From NCBI GenBank assembly GCA_034509925.1, contig CM067537.1, positions 8,301,001-8,365,000 on the forward strand: a stretch of DNA of 64,000 nt, written 5' to 3'. Source of the DNA: Hirudinaria manillensis. Lineage: Eukaryota > Annelida > Clitellata > Hirudinida > Hirudinidae. This document shows positions 23,001 through 36,171 of this stretch, one piece after another. The notes below the pieces were generated by a model that was given only the letters and a program-made list of their open reading frames with translations, was not told where the DNA came from and searched no databases. The position numbers and the translations under genes were made by a program. How positions within the stretch are numbered: the first letter of the stretch is position 1; each line of letters starts with the position of its first letter.

Positions 23001-25949
23001 CCCCGTCGCCGCACATGACGATGAGGCGGACGTCCTGGGGGAAGGTTCCGTCGTAGTAATAGTTCCTCGGACGGGTGCCGCGGAATTTGCCCCTGAACTT
23101 GTTCTTGCCCCTGAACTGCGGAGAGGGTCCCCTATGGCCGAAGCGTCTGCCGTCGGGAGTGGAATCCCGAGCGACGGGAGGGAAGCTCTTCCAGCTCTTT
23201 TCCAGAGATTCGTTCGCCTCGTCCGAAGAATAATCGAAGTCGTTTTGTCCCTGTCCGTAACCGTATCTCGGAAATCTCCTCCCTCGACTGCTTGGCACCG
23301 GAGCGATGCGACCCGACCCGGCGAAGAATTTCTTCTTCCTCACCATGCCAAAATTTCCGCCCTTGCGAAAGACGCCGGGAGTGAAAATAAATTCTCCCGG
23401 ATAGCCCAGAGCCCCGTCGTCGTCCAATCTGTTTTCCTCGCTTTCGTCTCCGCATGGAGCTCGTCTCGATTCCGGGGTTTCCAAGACGACAGGTGCGGGG
23501 ACGTCGATTTTCTCGCCTCTCTTCGGGGCGAAACAGATGATCGGTTCCTCGATGAATCTGTTGGTCCCCTTGATGTCATCAAAGTCCAGCGAGCGACGGA
23601 CGGCAAGTTTGCCCGACTCTGAGGTTTCGCTTCTCCCCGAATTCGGACGACTGCCGGCTTCGTCCCCGTCGTCGTCTTCTCCGTCTGCCTTTTCGTTGTT
23701 CCTGACGATGATGAAGGTCCTCAGGGAGTCTTTCTTGCTCCTCCCAACTTTACGAGGCAACCCTGAGGGACTGCGTTTGGTCGGGGTTCCGTTCGAGAAT
23801 GGAGTCCTGACGTGTAAATAACCCCTGATCGTGGCCATAATTTGAGTTTAGTAGTGTAAATGAAAGAATAATTCGAATATGCAAAAAAACACCAACAAAT
23901 ATGACAACAATGAACATAACATTCCACAAATAATGAAGAATTTAATCAATTCTTAATAGAAAGCAAAACGTATCTATCTCAATACAAAAATAGGGTGCTT
24001 TAAAATATTTTAAATTTTAATAAAATCTTTTAAAATTGTTTTTCTCCATTCCAAGTAAAATCATTTATTTCATTCCGTGACAAAGATATTCATAGATAAC
24101 CTCATCCTACTCCTCATCCCATAGCGCTTGGAACCGCCAGTGGTCCTCGCATCCTTCCTGATGTTGAAGCCGTAGACCGTGACCAGTTCGTGCACCGACT
24201 TTGGCCTCTGTGACCTCTCGTCAAATCTGTCGTGCTCCCATCTCGACCTGTTGCAAGACCACAAGCCCCTCCTTCTATTAAAAATTATGAATATTCACAA
24301 TATTCGACGGCAAATAACAACTCGTGTAATGTCTAAACTACTCGATCGATTATGTTTGGATGTTCATAAAAATACAAAATTAAAGAACTAATCATTAACC
24401 AGTGTTGTGATCAAAAGAAACTAGAAAAAAAAAACTTTCAATTTGATCATATGTTTTCATTTCAAGTCCATTAACCCATTACAAAAGTGCGTCATCATCA
24501 TCGTCGTCGTCATCATCTCCTGAAACATCATCATCATCATCACCTCGCCCACCTCTGCTCAGTCACCCTTTCGTTCTTGACCTTCCTGAGCCCCGCTCCG
24601 ACCCTGTTGTCTTGGCAACGGTCATCGCTGCTCCTCCTCAGGTCGTGCTCGAAGAAGGACCCCTTCCGAGGGACGTAGGCGGGGTTCTTTCTGTCCTCGT
24701 CATCATCGACCCGCTTCTGATTCCTGTCGACCAATCCCGAAGGCTGTTCCTGAAACGAGGTCATCTGCCTCTGAACCTGAGTACTCACTCTTCACCTTAA
24801 AGGCTAGGTTTATTTACGAATTAGTTAATTTATTAGCGATTTGTTTTGGATTTAGAATTATCTGAAGAGATAATTTGTGAAGTTAATTGTGATAATTAGA
24901 ACAATCATAATAAATGACAACACATTCCACAATGCATTAATACAAGTGCAACCAAACTCTGACCAAATAGACATTATTCTCCTATATGTATTTGATATTT
25001 GCATATATATTTACAAATATTTTTTTAATATATAGATATTTTGTAAAAAGTCTGTCGTATTTATTCTTAAAATCAATTACCACAAAAGTAAACATTAGTT
25101 AGCAATAGATATCTTCCCAGAGATGTGAATCCTTAGCAGCGACCTGTTGGAATGACTTGCTAATTTTTCGAGCAGAATAATCATTCAATAGAAATTCCTG
25201 CCTCACTTGCCAGTTCTGAAGACAGATTTTTTAGCCAAAGTTCCAAACTAATTAACCAATTATCTAATTTGTTAAACAATTAAAGACTGATTACTAATCC
25301 TTCCAAACGAAAGCATTTTTCAAATTCTTACAAAAACATCTGGTATTCAAGCACACTACTGCATTTGCACATTTACTTGTTCTGCCAGTTTATTACAGAA
25401 ATTGCTAAAAGTGAAGAAATGTTCTACGTGATGGCTGCATGATGAATTCAAGACGGTTCACAATTCTGGATGACTTTCACCAAAAAAAAATCACCACAGA
25501 AGAGCTCTTAAAATATCCAATCCAATAATCCATAAATCCTCACCTCCCCATCTCCACTGTATCTTTTTTCAGAAAAGTTAGATTCTAAGTCATCATCCAG
25601 GTTCTGACTGTTGTCATCATCTTCACTCCAATCTGTGAATTCCTCCGAATCATCAGCAGTGGGTGAGTCGGCATCCTGTGTCAAATTGTCGTCTGCTGCC
25701 TTAACCAGTTAAATACATCAAAAGACACATCGTTCACACAGGACACGATGGTTGGGATATTATTTTTTTTTAATCCGACCAATTTTTGACTTGAAAGGAA
25801 GTAATTTTAGTTGTCCTGATCACGTGCTAGACCAAAACCCAACAGGCAAAACGCTCGAACACAGACGCACTTACCGCAACCTCCGATGGCTCCAATTCAG
25901 ACGTATCCAGCTCTTTCCCTTTCAAGTTTTCCGAAACGTCGGCCGACAT
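20046..25949 (-). CDS. CASC3: CASC3/Barentsz (MLN51), exon junction complex core subunit
   Basis: CASC3 is a core exon-junction-complex protein that clamps eIF4A3 on spliced mRNA and acts in mRNA localisation and decay. Eight exons close in phase: 25949-25875, 25699-25544, 24776-24544, 24247-24101, 23824-22881, 22661-22311, 22211-20989, 20285-20046; total 3369 bases, 1122 residues. The start MSADVSENLK is the first ATG of exon 1. Exon 2 is acidic (DDSEEFTDWSEDDD), as upstream of the family's SELOR domain. SELOR is split over exons 3-4: NPAYVPRKGSFFEHDLR, then RWEHDRFDE and VHELVTVYGFNIR. These contain the Phe (FFEHD) and Trp (RWEHD) known in the human protein to contact eIF4A3. After SELOR come RG-rich and Pro/Ser/Ala-rich regions, then a more ordered-looking block in exon 7 and an acidic tail. 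The protein is longer than the human one (about 700). Exons 5 and 7 are far richer in GC than the flanks. Confidence 0.9.
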
Positions 25950-27537
25950 ATTCGAGTGTGTTTTCTCTCCTAAACGACTAGACCCTAATAATTAATTAAA
26001 AGTCCTTAAAATATGAAATACGCACACAGACTAGAGCACCATCTTCGCTTTAGAACATACAGCCAGAAACTTTCCGCTGCAGCTAGTAACGATTGCAGAC
26101 CACGCCCTGTCTAAAAATAACTTTTAATTTTTTTTTATGTCCTTAGTAATTAACAAAATTAATAAATCAATTCTAGTCAAAATGCTTTTAATATAGCTTC
26201 CAAAGGAACAAATGGAGTTTTTTCAGGAATCGCCTTCTTATGTCAAACTCCGCTACGATTAAAGGATCATAATATACGAACAATTTCGTTGTCCGCTAAT
26301 TGCAAATTTAAAAAGTGCTTTAAAATGCTGTAAAATTAATTATCTAATTAAATTTTCGTTGTGACCACAGTGACGCATCGCTTCATCTGCGACCCTGAAA
26401 AGGGCTTTCTCAAGACCTTTTAATTCGAGAAATTATCATGAAGTTTCAAGTCGAAGATAATATCAGTTCGTGAGAAATTGAGTTCTCAAATAAATGATTA
26501 TTTATTTACTACTGGAGAATGAGTGATCAACTTTGGTCCACTTCGTCTGCTGATAGACTACAGATAAACTTAGTTAAATGCACCAATGCGAGTGCTTATA
26601 TTAAATTCTTAATCTAGGTGCGTGGAAAATTCGATGTAGCCTGTAGATATTGACAACATACGTAAAGTTAAATCAATTATCTCTATTTTAATAAATCACA
26701 TTACAGATGTCTTATTGAGAGTGATTATTCGGTTCGAGAAATTCAGTATCAACGATAAAAAATGTAAAATCATGGAAAATAAATGGGTATCGTCAATGGC
26801 TCATTTTAATTATCGACCAGATTTCTTAGAGCAGAGTATCATTCTTGCATCATTCCAGGCGTATGCCATGATTTTGCATGATGCAACAATGAAATTAGTC
26901 ATTCTCGGAATATCTTGTTCACGTAACGATTTGCTTAGTTATTTTATAACATAGAAATTACAGCAAGAGTACACAAAAATAATCTTAATTAAAGTTTGCT
27001 AAAGTTTATTAGCGACGACTTGCGATTTTTACAGAATTTTTCTATCACCGCAAGTTTATCTTAGTATACAATAAATTTGTTACTATTTTAATAAATATAT
27101 TTCAAAACGTTTATTTCTTCAATTAATATATTGTTTAATATTATATATTTAATATTAAACATCAATATTTGCATTGAAAAATTTTAAAACGTGAAACTAA
27201 AATTCGCTAAAATTTAAAAAATGATAAAGCTTTTTATTTTAAAATGGTTAAAAAGCAAGGGTAACTTAAAATATAAGTCTTCTTTTTCCTTCATAACATT
27301 ATAGCATCGTGCATGTTTCTGCCCTGCGTCGATCAGGAGACTTTTAGCCTAGGTGCGCAAGATAATTTATTTCGTTCAAAGTTTATTTATTCAATAATTT
27401 GTTTGTTTTTTTAAATTTAAAACGAAACAGAATTGAATCTGATAAAAAGTCGAGAAACACATGAGATCATTTTACAGCAGCATTTGAAAGAATACTCTTA
27501 GCCAAATTACTGGATCAGCCTTGTTGAGTATAAATAA
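25950..27537. promoter_or_regulatory. head-to-head intergenic region of CASC3 and PTDSS1
   Basis: The two genes diverge from this stretch of about 1.6 kb, so both promoters should lie here. A GC-richer patch with AAACTTTCCGCTGCAGC and CACGCCC lies near 26060-26110. I found no convincing TATA box or long open frame with family similarity. Confidence 0.5.
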
Positions 27538-30500
27538 ATGATTTCGAGGAAGAATTCCGCCTCCAGTGATGACAGTGTCGTCATTGAAGATGATGCAAGC
27601 GATCATTTCCAGTATATCAACGAGCACCCCGTGGATGATATTTCACTGGAGTTTTTCTACAAACCACACACCATCACTCTTCTGACCATGTCTGTCGTCT
27701 GGTTGATGTATTCGGCTTTGACGAGGTGAGAAATGACAATTACAATCGCTACTTTAAGGCCTTTGCTTCTGTAAAGTACTCAGTGACATCTGTTGCATCA
27801 CTTGACTCAATTTATCGATCGATGAATATATGAAATCCATTAGGCTGCTAGATTTAGAATAAAGATTTCCAAGTACTACATAATTTGCATGGTAGGCAAG
27901 CTGCCTTTATCTGATAGAAAGTGCTTCAAAAGGGTCATGCCTAGGTCACATATGGGTCTCTTAGCTCATTATTTTTTGGATATCATTTTGGATGTCTGAA
28001 TGGATGTATAGTTTAGATGATTTCGAATAGTCTAAAGCTTCATTTGGTAAAAATGCATCTGTTGAAGCATGTATGTGTAATGTACTCAATATCCATGGTT
28101 GAACATGAACAATTGTACACATTATTTCCGCTATGGTAGTTTACCATTTTATGTACGGACAGCTCGGGCGTCCATATGTAAAAATAATTCGTTAACCTTT
28201 GCTTAATAGAAACCCATCTATTTTCAGGGATGATGGAAGTTTTGAGTCAAATATTTGGCACGGATTTTGCAGTCTCGTCTTCTTCTTCCTGGTCATCGGA
28301 GTGTTGACTTTTCCAAATGGTTTGCATTTTCTATTTGAAATCTTCTATTTAAAATGTTGCAAGGAGGATCTACGTTGTTGCTGTATAATAGCAATCGACA
28401 ACTTTTTTATGCCATTATACAAATTATTTGTAAGTTCAACTGATTATTAATACCATTTATTACAAAATGGTTGGGATTTTAAGTCATTATTCTAATAATG
28501 TGAATTACAGAATTACTTTTTTTTCTGTGTTTTATAGTTATATCTTTCTTTTTTTCCCCCTTAAAGGTCCCTTCACCAGGCCTCATCCTGCCATTTGGCG
28601 AATTGTTTTTGGTAATTAACTTCACCATTTGACAATTATAATGATACTAACAATAATTATTACAATAATAATAATTATTATTGTCAATAATAATAAATAT
28701 TGTAATAATAATATGTTTAATTATTATTTCATAATACAACAATAAGCATCATCAATTTGAATGCTTTCATAAGTTAATAACATCTTTAATCTCAGGCATT
28801 GGAATGCGATGAAAATAATTTCTTTTTTTTTTGCAGGCATCAGTTTAGTTTACTTCCTGGTTTTGGTCTTCCTGATCTATCAGAAATATGATGACATCAG
28901 GGAGATAATGTTTTGGCTGTATCCCGAGCTGAGAACATGGTCTCCAGAGGAAAAGGTAATCAAATAATACTAACTATAATGATAATTTATTGATCATTGA
29001 TATTAGTTGGTTAAACTTTACCAAACTTAATAGTTAACTTGAAGCCTCACCTTCTTAATATTCATGACTTTTCGTTCGCATTCCCCCGATAAGTCGATCT
29101 GCATATCACGTGACTTGCAAAACGTCCAATTACAAACTCACTTTAATTCGATTAGAGATTAATTTTCGTAGACTAATTAACCCGATCATAAGTCATTTTG
29201 CTAACCTCTTGAAGGAATATGCGGCCAACTGCTCCGAGATAACCGTGGCCAGGGTCTGGTCCCACATGGACATCTTTGCCGTCGGTCACTTCTGGGGTTG
29301 GGCCATGAAAGCCCTGCTCGTCAGACATTATGGCATCTGCTGGACTATCAGCGTCATGTGGGAAGTGTCAGAGGTCTGTCAGTCCGTCTTTCTCTTAACA
29401 AATTAATTGGAATGAATTATGATGTTTACTGCTAATAATAATAATAATAATAATTATATTTACCATTAATTATAATTTTAAAATTTGTTTTTATGCTTTC
29501 TTAAATTGCCTTGATCGTCAATGAACCAATTAGCCAACAGTGGTTGCAGTGTTAATAAGACAAAGACAATAATAATAATTATGATAATAATAATAATAAT
29601 AATAGTCAATTGTTTCCATCAGATGGCTTTTGCTCACCTGCTGCCAAACTTTGCCGAGTGCTGGTGGGACGCGTTCATCTTGGACGTCCTCGTCTGCAAC
29701 GGACTCGGAATCTGGTTCGGAATGGTCATCGCCAGGAAACTCGAGATGATGAACTACCACTGGGAAAGCATCAGGTTATGATTATGATTATGATTACGAT
29801 TGAGATATTGATCTTAAGATTTCTCCATGGGTGATTATTGCCAGTATGCAATTCTAATTATTTGTTGTTGCTATTATTGTTGTTGTTATTGTTGTTGTAT
29901 ATTTTAATTGTTTAATTGTGAAATCATTGCTTTGCAATTAGGTCTCCATTGTCTGTGATAATAATTTTGCTGTGTTATTAATTTGTTACAAGTTCTTTCT
30001 GAGGTTATGATTACTCATGAAAATGAATGGATTTGTGATGAACAAATGAGTGTACTGTGGATGTGATTTCCACCTATCTTACTTATTGTGTATTGATCAA
30101 TAACTTATCTATATCAAATCCAAATCAATATCTGATCTTTTCAGGGACATTGACTCGACAACAGGAAAGATAAGAAGGGCGCTTCTCCAGTTCACACCTG
30201 CAAGGTAGGTACTAATGTTAATTAATGGTAATGCAATGACTTGCACTTGCATCGATATCTTAGCAGTGTCGACAATTGTTTGGATCTATCTATGCTCGTT
30301 CGATTTTCTTCATTCATTCGCCTCCAAATATCGTGTTGTTGATATGGTTGCCTATGGCAACCGTAAACAGGATCCGTCGCCTAGTCATGCATTATGTCAT
30401 GTCATGTCACAAGATATAATAATTATGACTAAGATTCAGTGGAGCTGCTTATATAGCAACAACTTTCAATACTATTTCCAAAATTATTGCATTAGTCATA

Positions 30501-32729
30501 ACTGTAAGAACAAAACCAATTTTCTGATAAGCCATCGATTTAATAAAATGTCCAACTTTTTTTAAAAAATCTTTTTCTATTCAATTCTTCTCACAAAAAA
30601 CCTTTTCTAATTAACAGTTGGACCCACGTCCGCTGGCTTGACCCCAACTCGACCTACATGAGGGTCCTGGCAGTCTCCATATTGGTCATCATGTGGCAGG
30701 TTGGTGGTGCTGATCGTGATAAAAACACTGATTGCGACGATAAGAAATAAAGACTGCAATAAAAAAAAGTGCTATCAACAGATAGCGCTACGATCATAAT
30801 TACATTCTATTATAACCGTGATTTGTGCCACACGTGTAATTGGTTCATTCCTTCCTCTAACAGTTGGTAGAGTTGAACTCCTTCTTCCTGAAGCACATCT
30901 TCATCATTGGACCCGACCACCCCCTGTGCTACGGTAGACTCATCCTCATTGCCGTCATTTCGGCACCAACCATAAGGTATTTAGAAGGGGGCATTTGATT
31001 TGATTTTTTTTGTATTTATTTTGTCTACATATCATTGGATATATTGTTGTTGTCATTATTATTATTATTATTTGTTATTATTTAGTATTGCCATTTTTTG
31101 CTGCCTTAAAAGTTGTTACAAAGTATAATTTGTAGTTACTCAAGTAGGTAGGTCAACATTTAAAATATCCTTTAAAAAAACAGACCAACAATGCTAAAGT
31201 CTTGGTTATTTTCCAATGTTGTAATTTGTATGTGCCTGCCATGATGGTGATGATGATGATGGTGGTGAACGCTGACTTGCGTCTTTGTCTGAGAGTACAA
31301 AGTTCCGAGCTTGATTGATTCGCTGCATTTTTTAAACGTCTTTTTTTTGTGACGTTTCAAACATGGCTTACGTCTGACTAACGCAAAAGGAGGAGTTTGT
31401 GCCGCGCGTGATCGCGATCCACACTCCTCCTTCTCTGCAGATGATGGTGGTTTACCTTACAATTATTCCTGATAATTATTTATGGGGAATTAGTGTTTTA
31501 ATTTGGGGATTAAGTTAAATATCTTATTTATAGATTTTAATTAAAAACTTAATTACCACAACAGGCAGTACTATTCCTATGTCACAGACACTCAGTGCAA
31601 GAGAGTTGGCACCCAATGCTGGGTCTTCTGGTGAGTACAGTGATGATGATGATGATAATGATGCTGTCCCATTTGCAAAAAACAGCTTTTTGTGGATACT
31701 AAAAAATAATTCACCATGCTCCAGTAAATTTCCATTACGTTTTTATAGGCAATGTTGATTATTATCATTATCATCACCATCATCATCATCATCATTACTG
31801 CTACATAAATCTGTTCACTGCTTGCACTTCTAAATCTAATTAGCTATTATTAGGCTGGACAATTAATTAGTTTTTCAATTACACCCTTCAGTGCCATAAC
31901 CTTCGCGGAGTTCATCTTGTGCGTCAAGAACGGAATCCAAATCTTCAGGCAGACTCAGATGCTCTATGTCCTGTACTGGCTCATTTTTCAGGTTTGTGGA
32001 CATTTTTCCTGCTTAATTTTAATTAAAACAATCAGAATACGATTATCTGATTATCTGCTCTGCTATTAAGAGATTTCGAATGCCCAATCGAGCAATTATG
32101 CAAATAATTATTTAATAATCATTATTTGTATTTATTACTGTAGTCTTAGTCATTTTCATTATTATCATTAATTTTTACAATTAACCTACAATCACAGACT
32201 GCCTCCTGCGTGCTCTGCATCTACGTCTGTGCCGTTCTGGGAAAGGTGAGCTGTTTTCAAATGTTCACGAGCAACATCATCTTGAGTTTTAAATTGAATT
32301 AAATTTTAAATTTAATCACTTTTGAAAACAATTAAAATATTCCAATTAGTTTCCTCAAGGCAAACAGATTAAAAATTTATTCCAAAAAGCAATTCCTTGA
32401 GAACCATTAAAATCAATCGCCACCATTATCATAACTAACCTCTCATTACCAAGCACTCAGAGAGCGGTGCCACAGCATTAACTTTTATTTTTATTCTGTC
32501 CATCCAGAGGAAGGAAGACATCGAAACTGCAAGAAACCTGAAGAAACGTCAGGAAAATGGAGAGGCTAAGAAGAGAGCAGAAGAAGATCTCTGTCGCCCA
32601 CCCCTTGGAATTGGGGACAACCAAAGGCTGTCTTTCAGGGGCAAGTCTCAAGAAAACCACTGCCACAAGGTCAGGCAAGGTCACGAGGGCGGTGAAGTCA
32701 ATGGCTCGATCTTGGAAACCAATCAGTGA
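27538..32729 (+). CDS. PTDSS1: phosphatidylserine synthase 1 (base-exchange enzyme)
   Basis: PTDSS1 makes phosphatidylserine by exchanging serine for the head group of phosphatidylcholine in the ER (mitochondria-associated) membrane. Thirteen exons: 27538-27725, 28228-28319, 28567-28611, 28837-28955, 29215-29373, 29623-29774, 30145-30204, 30618-30699, 30864-30976, 31565-31630, 31892-31991, 32198-32245, 32508-32729. They total 1446 bases, 481 residues plus stop, close to human PTDSS1 (473). Matches to the family run throughout: [114 protein letters not shown]. Several hydrophobic segments fit a polytopic membrane protein. PTDSS1 is preferred over PTDSS2 because the N-terminal [20 protein letters not shown] follows PTDSS1. 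The last exon is a charged, Lys/Glu/Gly-rich cytosolic tail that is not conserved. Nearly all introns are short; the exon 5 donor (GAG then GTCTGT) is weak. Confidence 0.95.
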
Positions 32730-35700
32730 GGAGCGAGACGAGAAAATGGTCGCGCTTCGTCCCATCGCTTGGCAAAAGTCCTCTCTCTGAATTTGTTTTT
32801 GCTCTCTGTTTATCTTATTTTTTTGCGAATGAAAAACTCGTTTTGCTCAATAGTTTTGGAGATTAGTCATCGTCGGGCTGGCTACCCTCGGTCGTGGCAT
32901 ACAAAAATTGTCTTTATCATCTCCTCTGAGACTTGCAAACAATTGCTGTCTAGAGCTTCCAGCAACAGATAGATTGAATGCTTTGTGGAGGCTCTAAAAT
33001 ATTACTAATCATTATCTCCATGGTGTTTATTATTTCCATTTTCTTCTCTCTGACATCGTGAAAGTATTCTTAACTGTTTGTTTGGGTGTAACATCTAAGC
33101 ACAAAGTTACACTGCAGTTTCATTGGTTGCAAATCAATAATTCTTTATTGTCATGGTTGTCATGACTCCCAATCCTCCAGGAATTAATCAAATCCTAGCC
33201 TCTTGATTGAGATTTTGTAAGATCATTTGTACCTTTTGAGAGACAAGCATTTAAAATCAGTTCTTAATGTTTCATTATTTGATTTTTATAAATTGCAAAA
33301 TCAATTTTTTTTTCTACTGTCTATTTCAAAGCAATAACGTTTCATTCTGTCGATTTTTATTTGGTTATTTTAATCCAACTTCGTGCGACGATGTCGACTG
33401 CTGCTGTTGTGCTTTTGTACTGTGCTTCTATAGTATCGACACGTGTTTGTGACGTCGTCTTAATGTCATGGATGTCAGTGGCCCAGGGTTTCATCTACAG
33501 GAATAAAGGCTTCATTTATGGGTCAGTTCAGGATTTCCATGGCAAGAACTGACCTCAAGAAGAGCTCGTGGCATCGTGCGGCTTTAGGATCGTCGGGATA
33601 CATCTTTGTGGTTGTAACTTCTCCTGGTTAACGCAGGCCTGAACTAGTCAGATATTCCTCAGCTACGCACCTAGTGTACATAACGTAGTCTCTTGTGCAT
33701 GTTTTCTTAAGGATTTCTGTTTGCACTTTTGTGGTTTGCCAACTGTATTTCCTCGTAGCACTACGAGGGAATGGTTCGGATTAGGTTGGATTATCAACCT
33801 TAACTCTTAGGCCGATGTTGCTTTGCATTTTCTTATTTATTGTGTTGAAGAAGAAATGCTTTTAGCCTCCCTGAGTTTCTGTGATTCCTTAGGAATTTTC
33901 ATTCATAGCAGGTCATTCAAGTTCTCTTGAACCTACAAAGTAAATTTCACTTTTATAAAGACTCATTCTTTGTTCACTCATTTACCTAACGATCGGTATG
34001 ATTTGCAATTGGCAACTGGAAGTCAAATTTTTCAATTCACATAAAAACTTATTGAAATTTCAATGATTTAGGAATCTGCCTAGAGGTTTTATAATACCAC
34101 AAGTTGAGTTTTTGAAATGGTACATGAACTCCATTTTCTTTGATCAACTACAGAACGATTTTTTTAAAATTTGTATTTACTTTATGTCTAGTCTAGAATT
34201 CAAACTCGACTCATACTCAACTCTGTCTTTTGCATTTTCGCATGCAACCCTCCGGTTGTTTACAGTAGTCATTCTGGTGACTTTTTTTTGGTTTGTGTAG
34301 CTCAGTAGGTTTGTGCAGCAGGAACGAGACTGCGCGAGTTTCAACTTTTGGAGAATATCTGGTTTCCCCCCTTTATTGGGGGTTTTTGTAAAAGGTATAT
34401 CAGCTACGAGTCATATTCACCTAATGACGTATCACATGTTAGATGTTTTTATAATCATTTAAATTTAGCTGTTTAAATGCTACTGTTTGCACCGATTAAG
34501 TTACGAATCATTGAACAATAATGAATTTACATCCAAAAGCTTACTTTGTCATCAAGTCCTTTAAAGTTTAAGTTGATCATTGATGTTGATGCACGGGAAT
34601 TAAATCAGGAAAGTATCTATTTGTTTGATTGTTAATCGTTTGAAATTATATCAAGTTACCTTTGGATACCATTAACGACTTTTAATTTTAACGGCACCTA
34701 TTTGCATCGCTTCCGAACGAGTAGTTTGCCGAACGTGTCCGAGGCCGATTCGCCGCGTTTCTGGGCAGACGACATCGGATTCACTAATTCCCGGCTTCAC
34801 GGAACTTCCGGGCACTGTTTAATTTTGGTTTAGATCGACATAAATTTTTTTATGAATATATTTTTTAATTATGTGTTGTAAAATTCACGTGAGTAATTTC
34901 TATAGATTCCTGCTGTGCTTTAGCTAGGAGCATGAAATCATTCATAAATTGATTTAGTAAATAATTAACTAGGCTGAGGTTCTAATTTTTTTAATAATAA
35001 TTAAAATTGTTGTTATGGAATATGACTTGGCCAGGTGTGATAATTTACTGAGTAAATATTGGTTGTTTACAGCGAAGGTTAGAAATCGGAAGCCATGACA
35101 CGCGATAGCCACTCGAGTCCGTTCGCCAGGGCGCATAACGGTTCCGGATTAAAGTTCATTTAGGAGCTCCACTGTTCTGCCAGTGGTATTTTCGCACATT
35201 TTGTTCGGAAAAAATAAATTCCGATAGGAAATCTGTTGCGTGCCGACTGTTAAGTTCCAGATAACGAAATGTCTTCCTGACGTAATGTTATCATCATCTG
35301 GGAAGTACAATACCGACTTTCGGTTTGTTGAGTTTATCAGCGATTTATTAAACCTAAGCTTTCAGACACATTTTAGCACCAATTAAACTTATTTTTCTGC
35401 TCCTCTTATCTCGTGAAACGATCGACTGCAATGTTATGAAAACAAGGCCTGAGTTGGCAACTTGTGTTGGTTCATCTGCTCACAAGTGCCCGGAGAGTTC
35501 CAAGCGTTTTTCGGAGTCAAAAGTTCGTCGAATGTTTTCCGAGTGCAGTTCGTAATTGGAATGTTTCCTTGCTGATCGGACTTGAAATTATTGACGACCT
35601 CGAATGACATTGTAAGGTACCATTTTGCAGCCAACTTATTTCATACCTAAATGTGTAAAAGCTTAGAATGTAAACGTCTTTAAATGATAGTTAATTAATT

Positions 35701-36171
35701 AGTTAATTTGCTTTTTTCAGGTTGGGTCTATGAAAGATTGTTGAATGCGTAAATCTATTAGGGGTCGTCACCCAACTGGACATCGTTGATGATGCGGCAA
35801 AATAATATTCCTGTAAGCTATTTTCCACCAAAATCGCTTCACTGTAGGGATTTTCTCTTTAAGTGTAGCCTCGGTGCCTCGAGCTTCAAGTGCTCTTGTT
35901 CCTAGGGCTTGCCCGGGGGCCTAAGTTAATTGATTGAATTTCGGAGGGATTTTATTTGCGATTGGTTGAACGGCTCTTGAGAAATTTGTTGAGTTTAATA
36001 TTTTTGAGAAGGACAACCGACGTATGTCTACCATTTCGGAAACAAATGTATGTTGGTAGTTTATCGTGAATGAACAAAATCTAAGTAAAAAAAATGTAAT
36101 TGACAACAAGAGAATTAAGTAACAACAACAACAAAATAGTTCGTTCTCCTCTTTCAGAGTCTCTGACCATT
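32730..36171. other. intergenic region between the PTDSS1 and UNC4 3' ends
   Basis: The two genes converge on this 3.4-kb stretch. A possible PTDSS1 polyadenylation signal (AATAAA) is at 33502-33507. A GC-richer patch at 34690-34810 and an open minus-strand frame at 35434-35634 (66 codons) are notable in this AT-rich setting, but I find no family match or good splice chain. A possible UNC4 polyadenylation signal lies near 35950. Confidence 0.5.
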
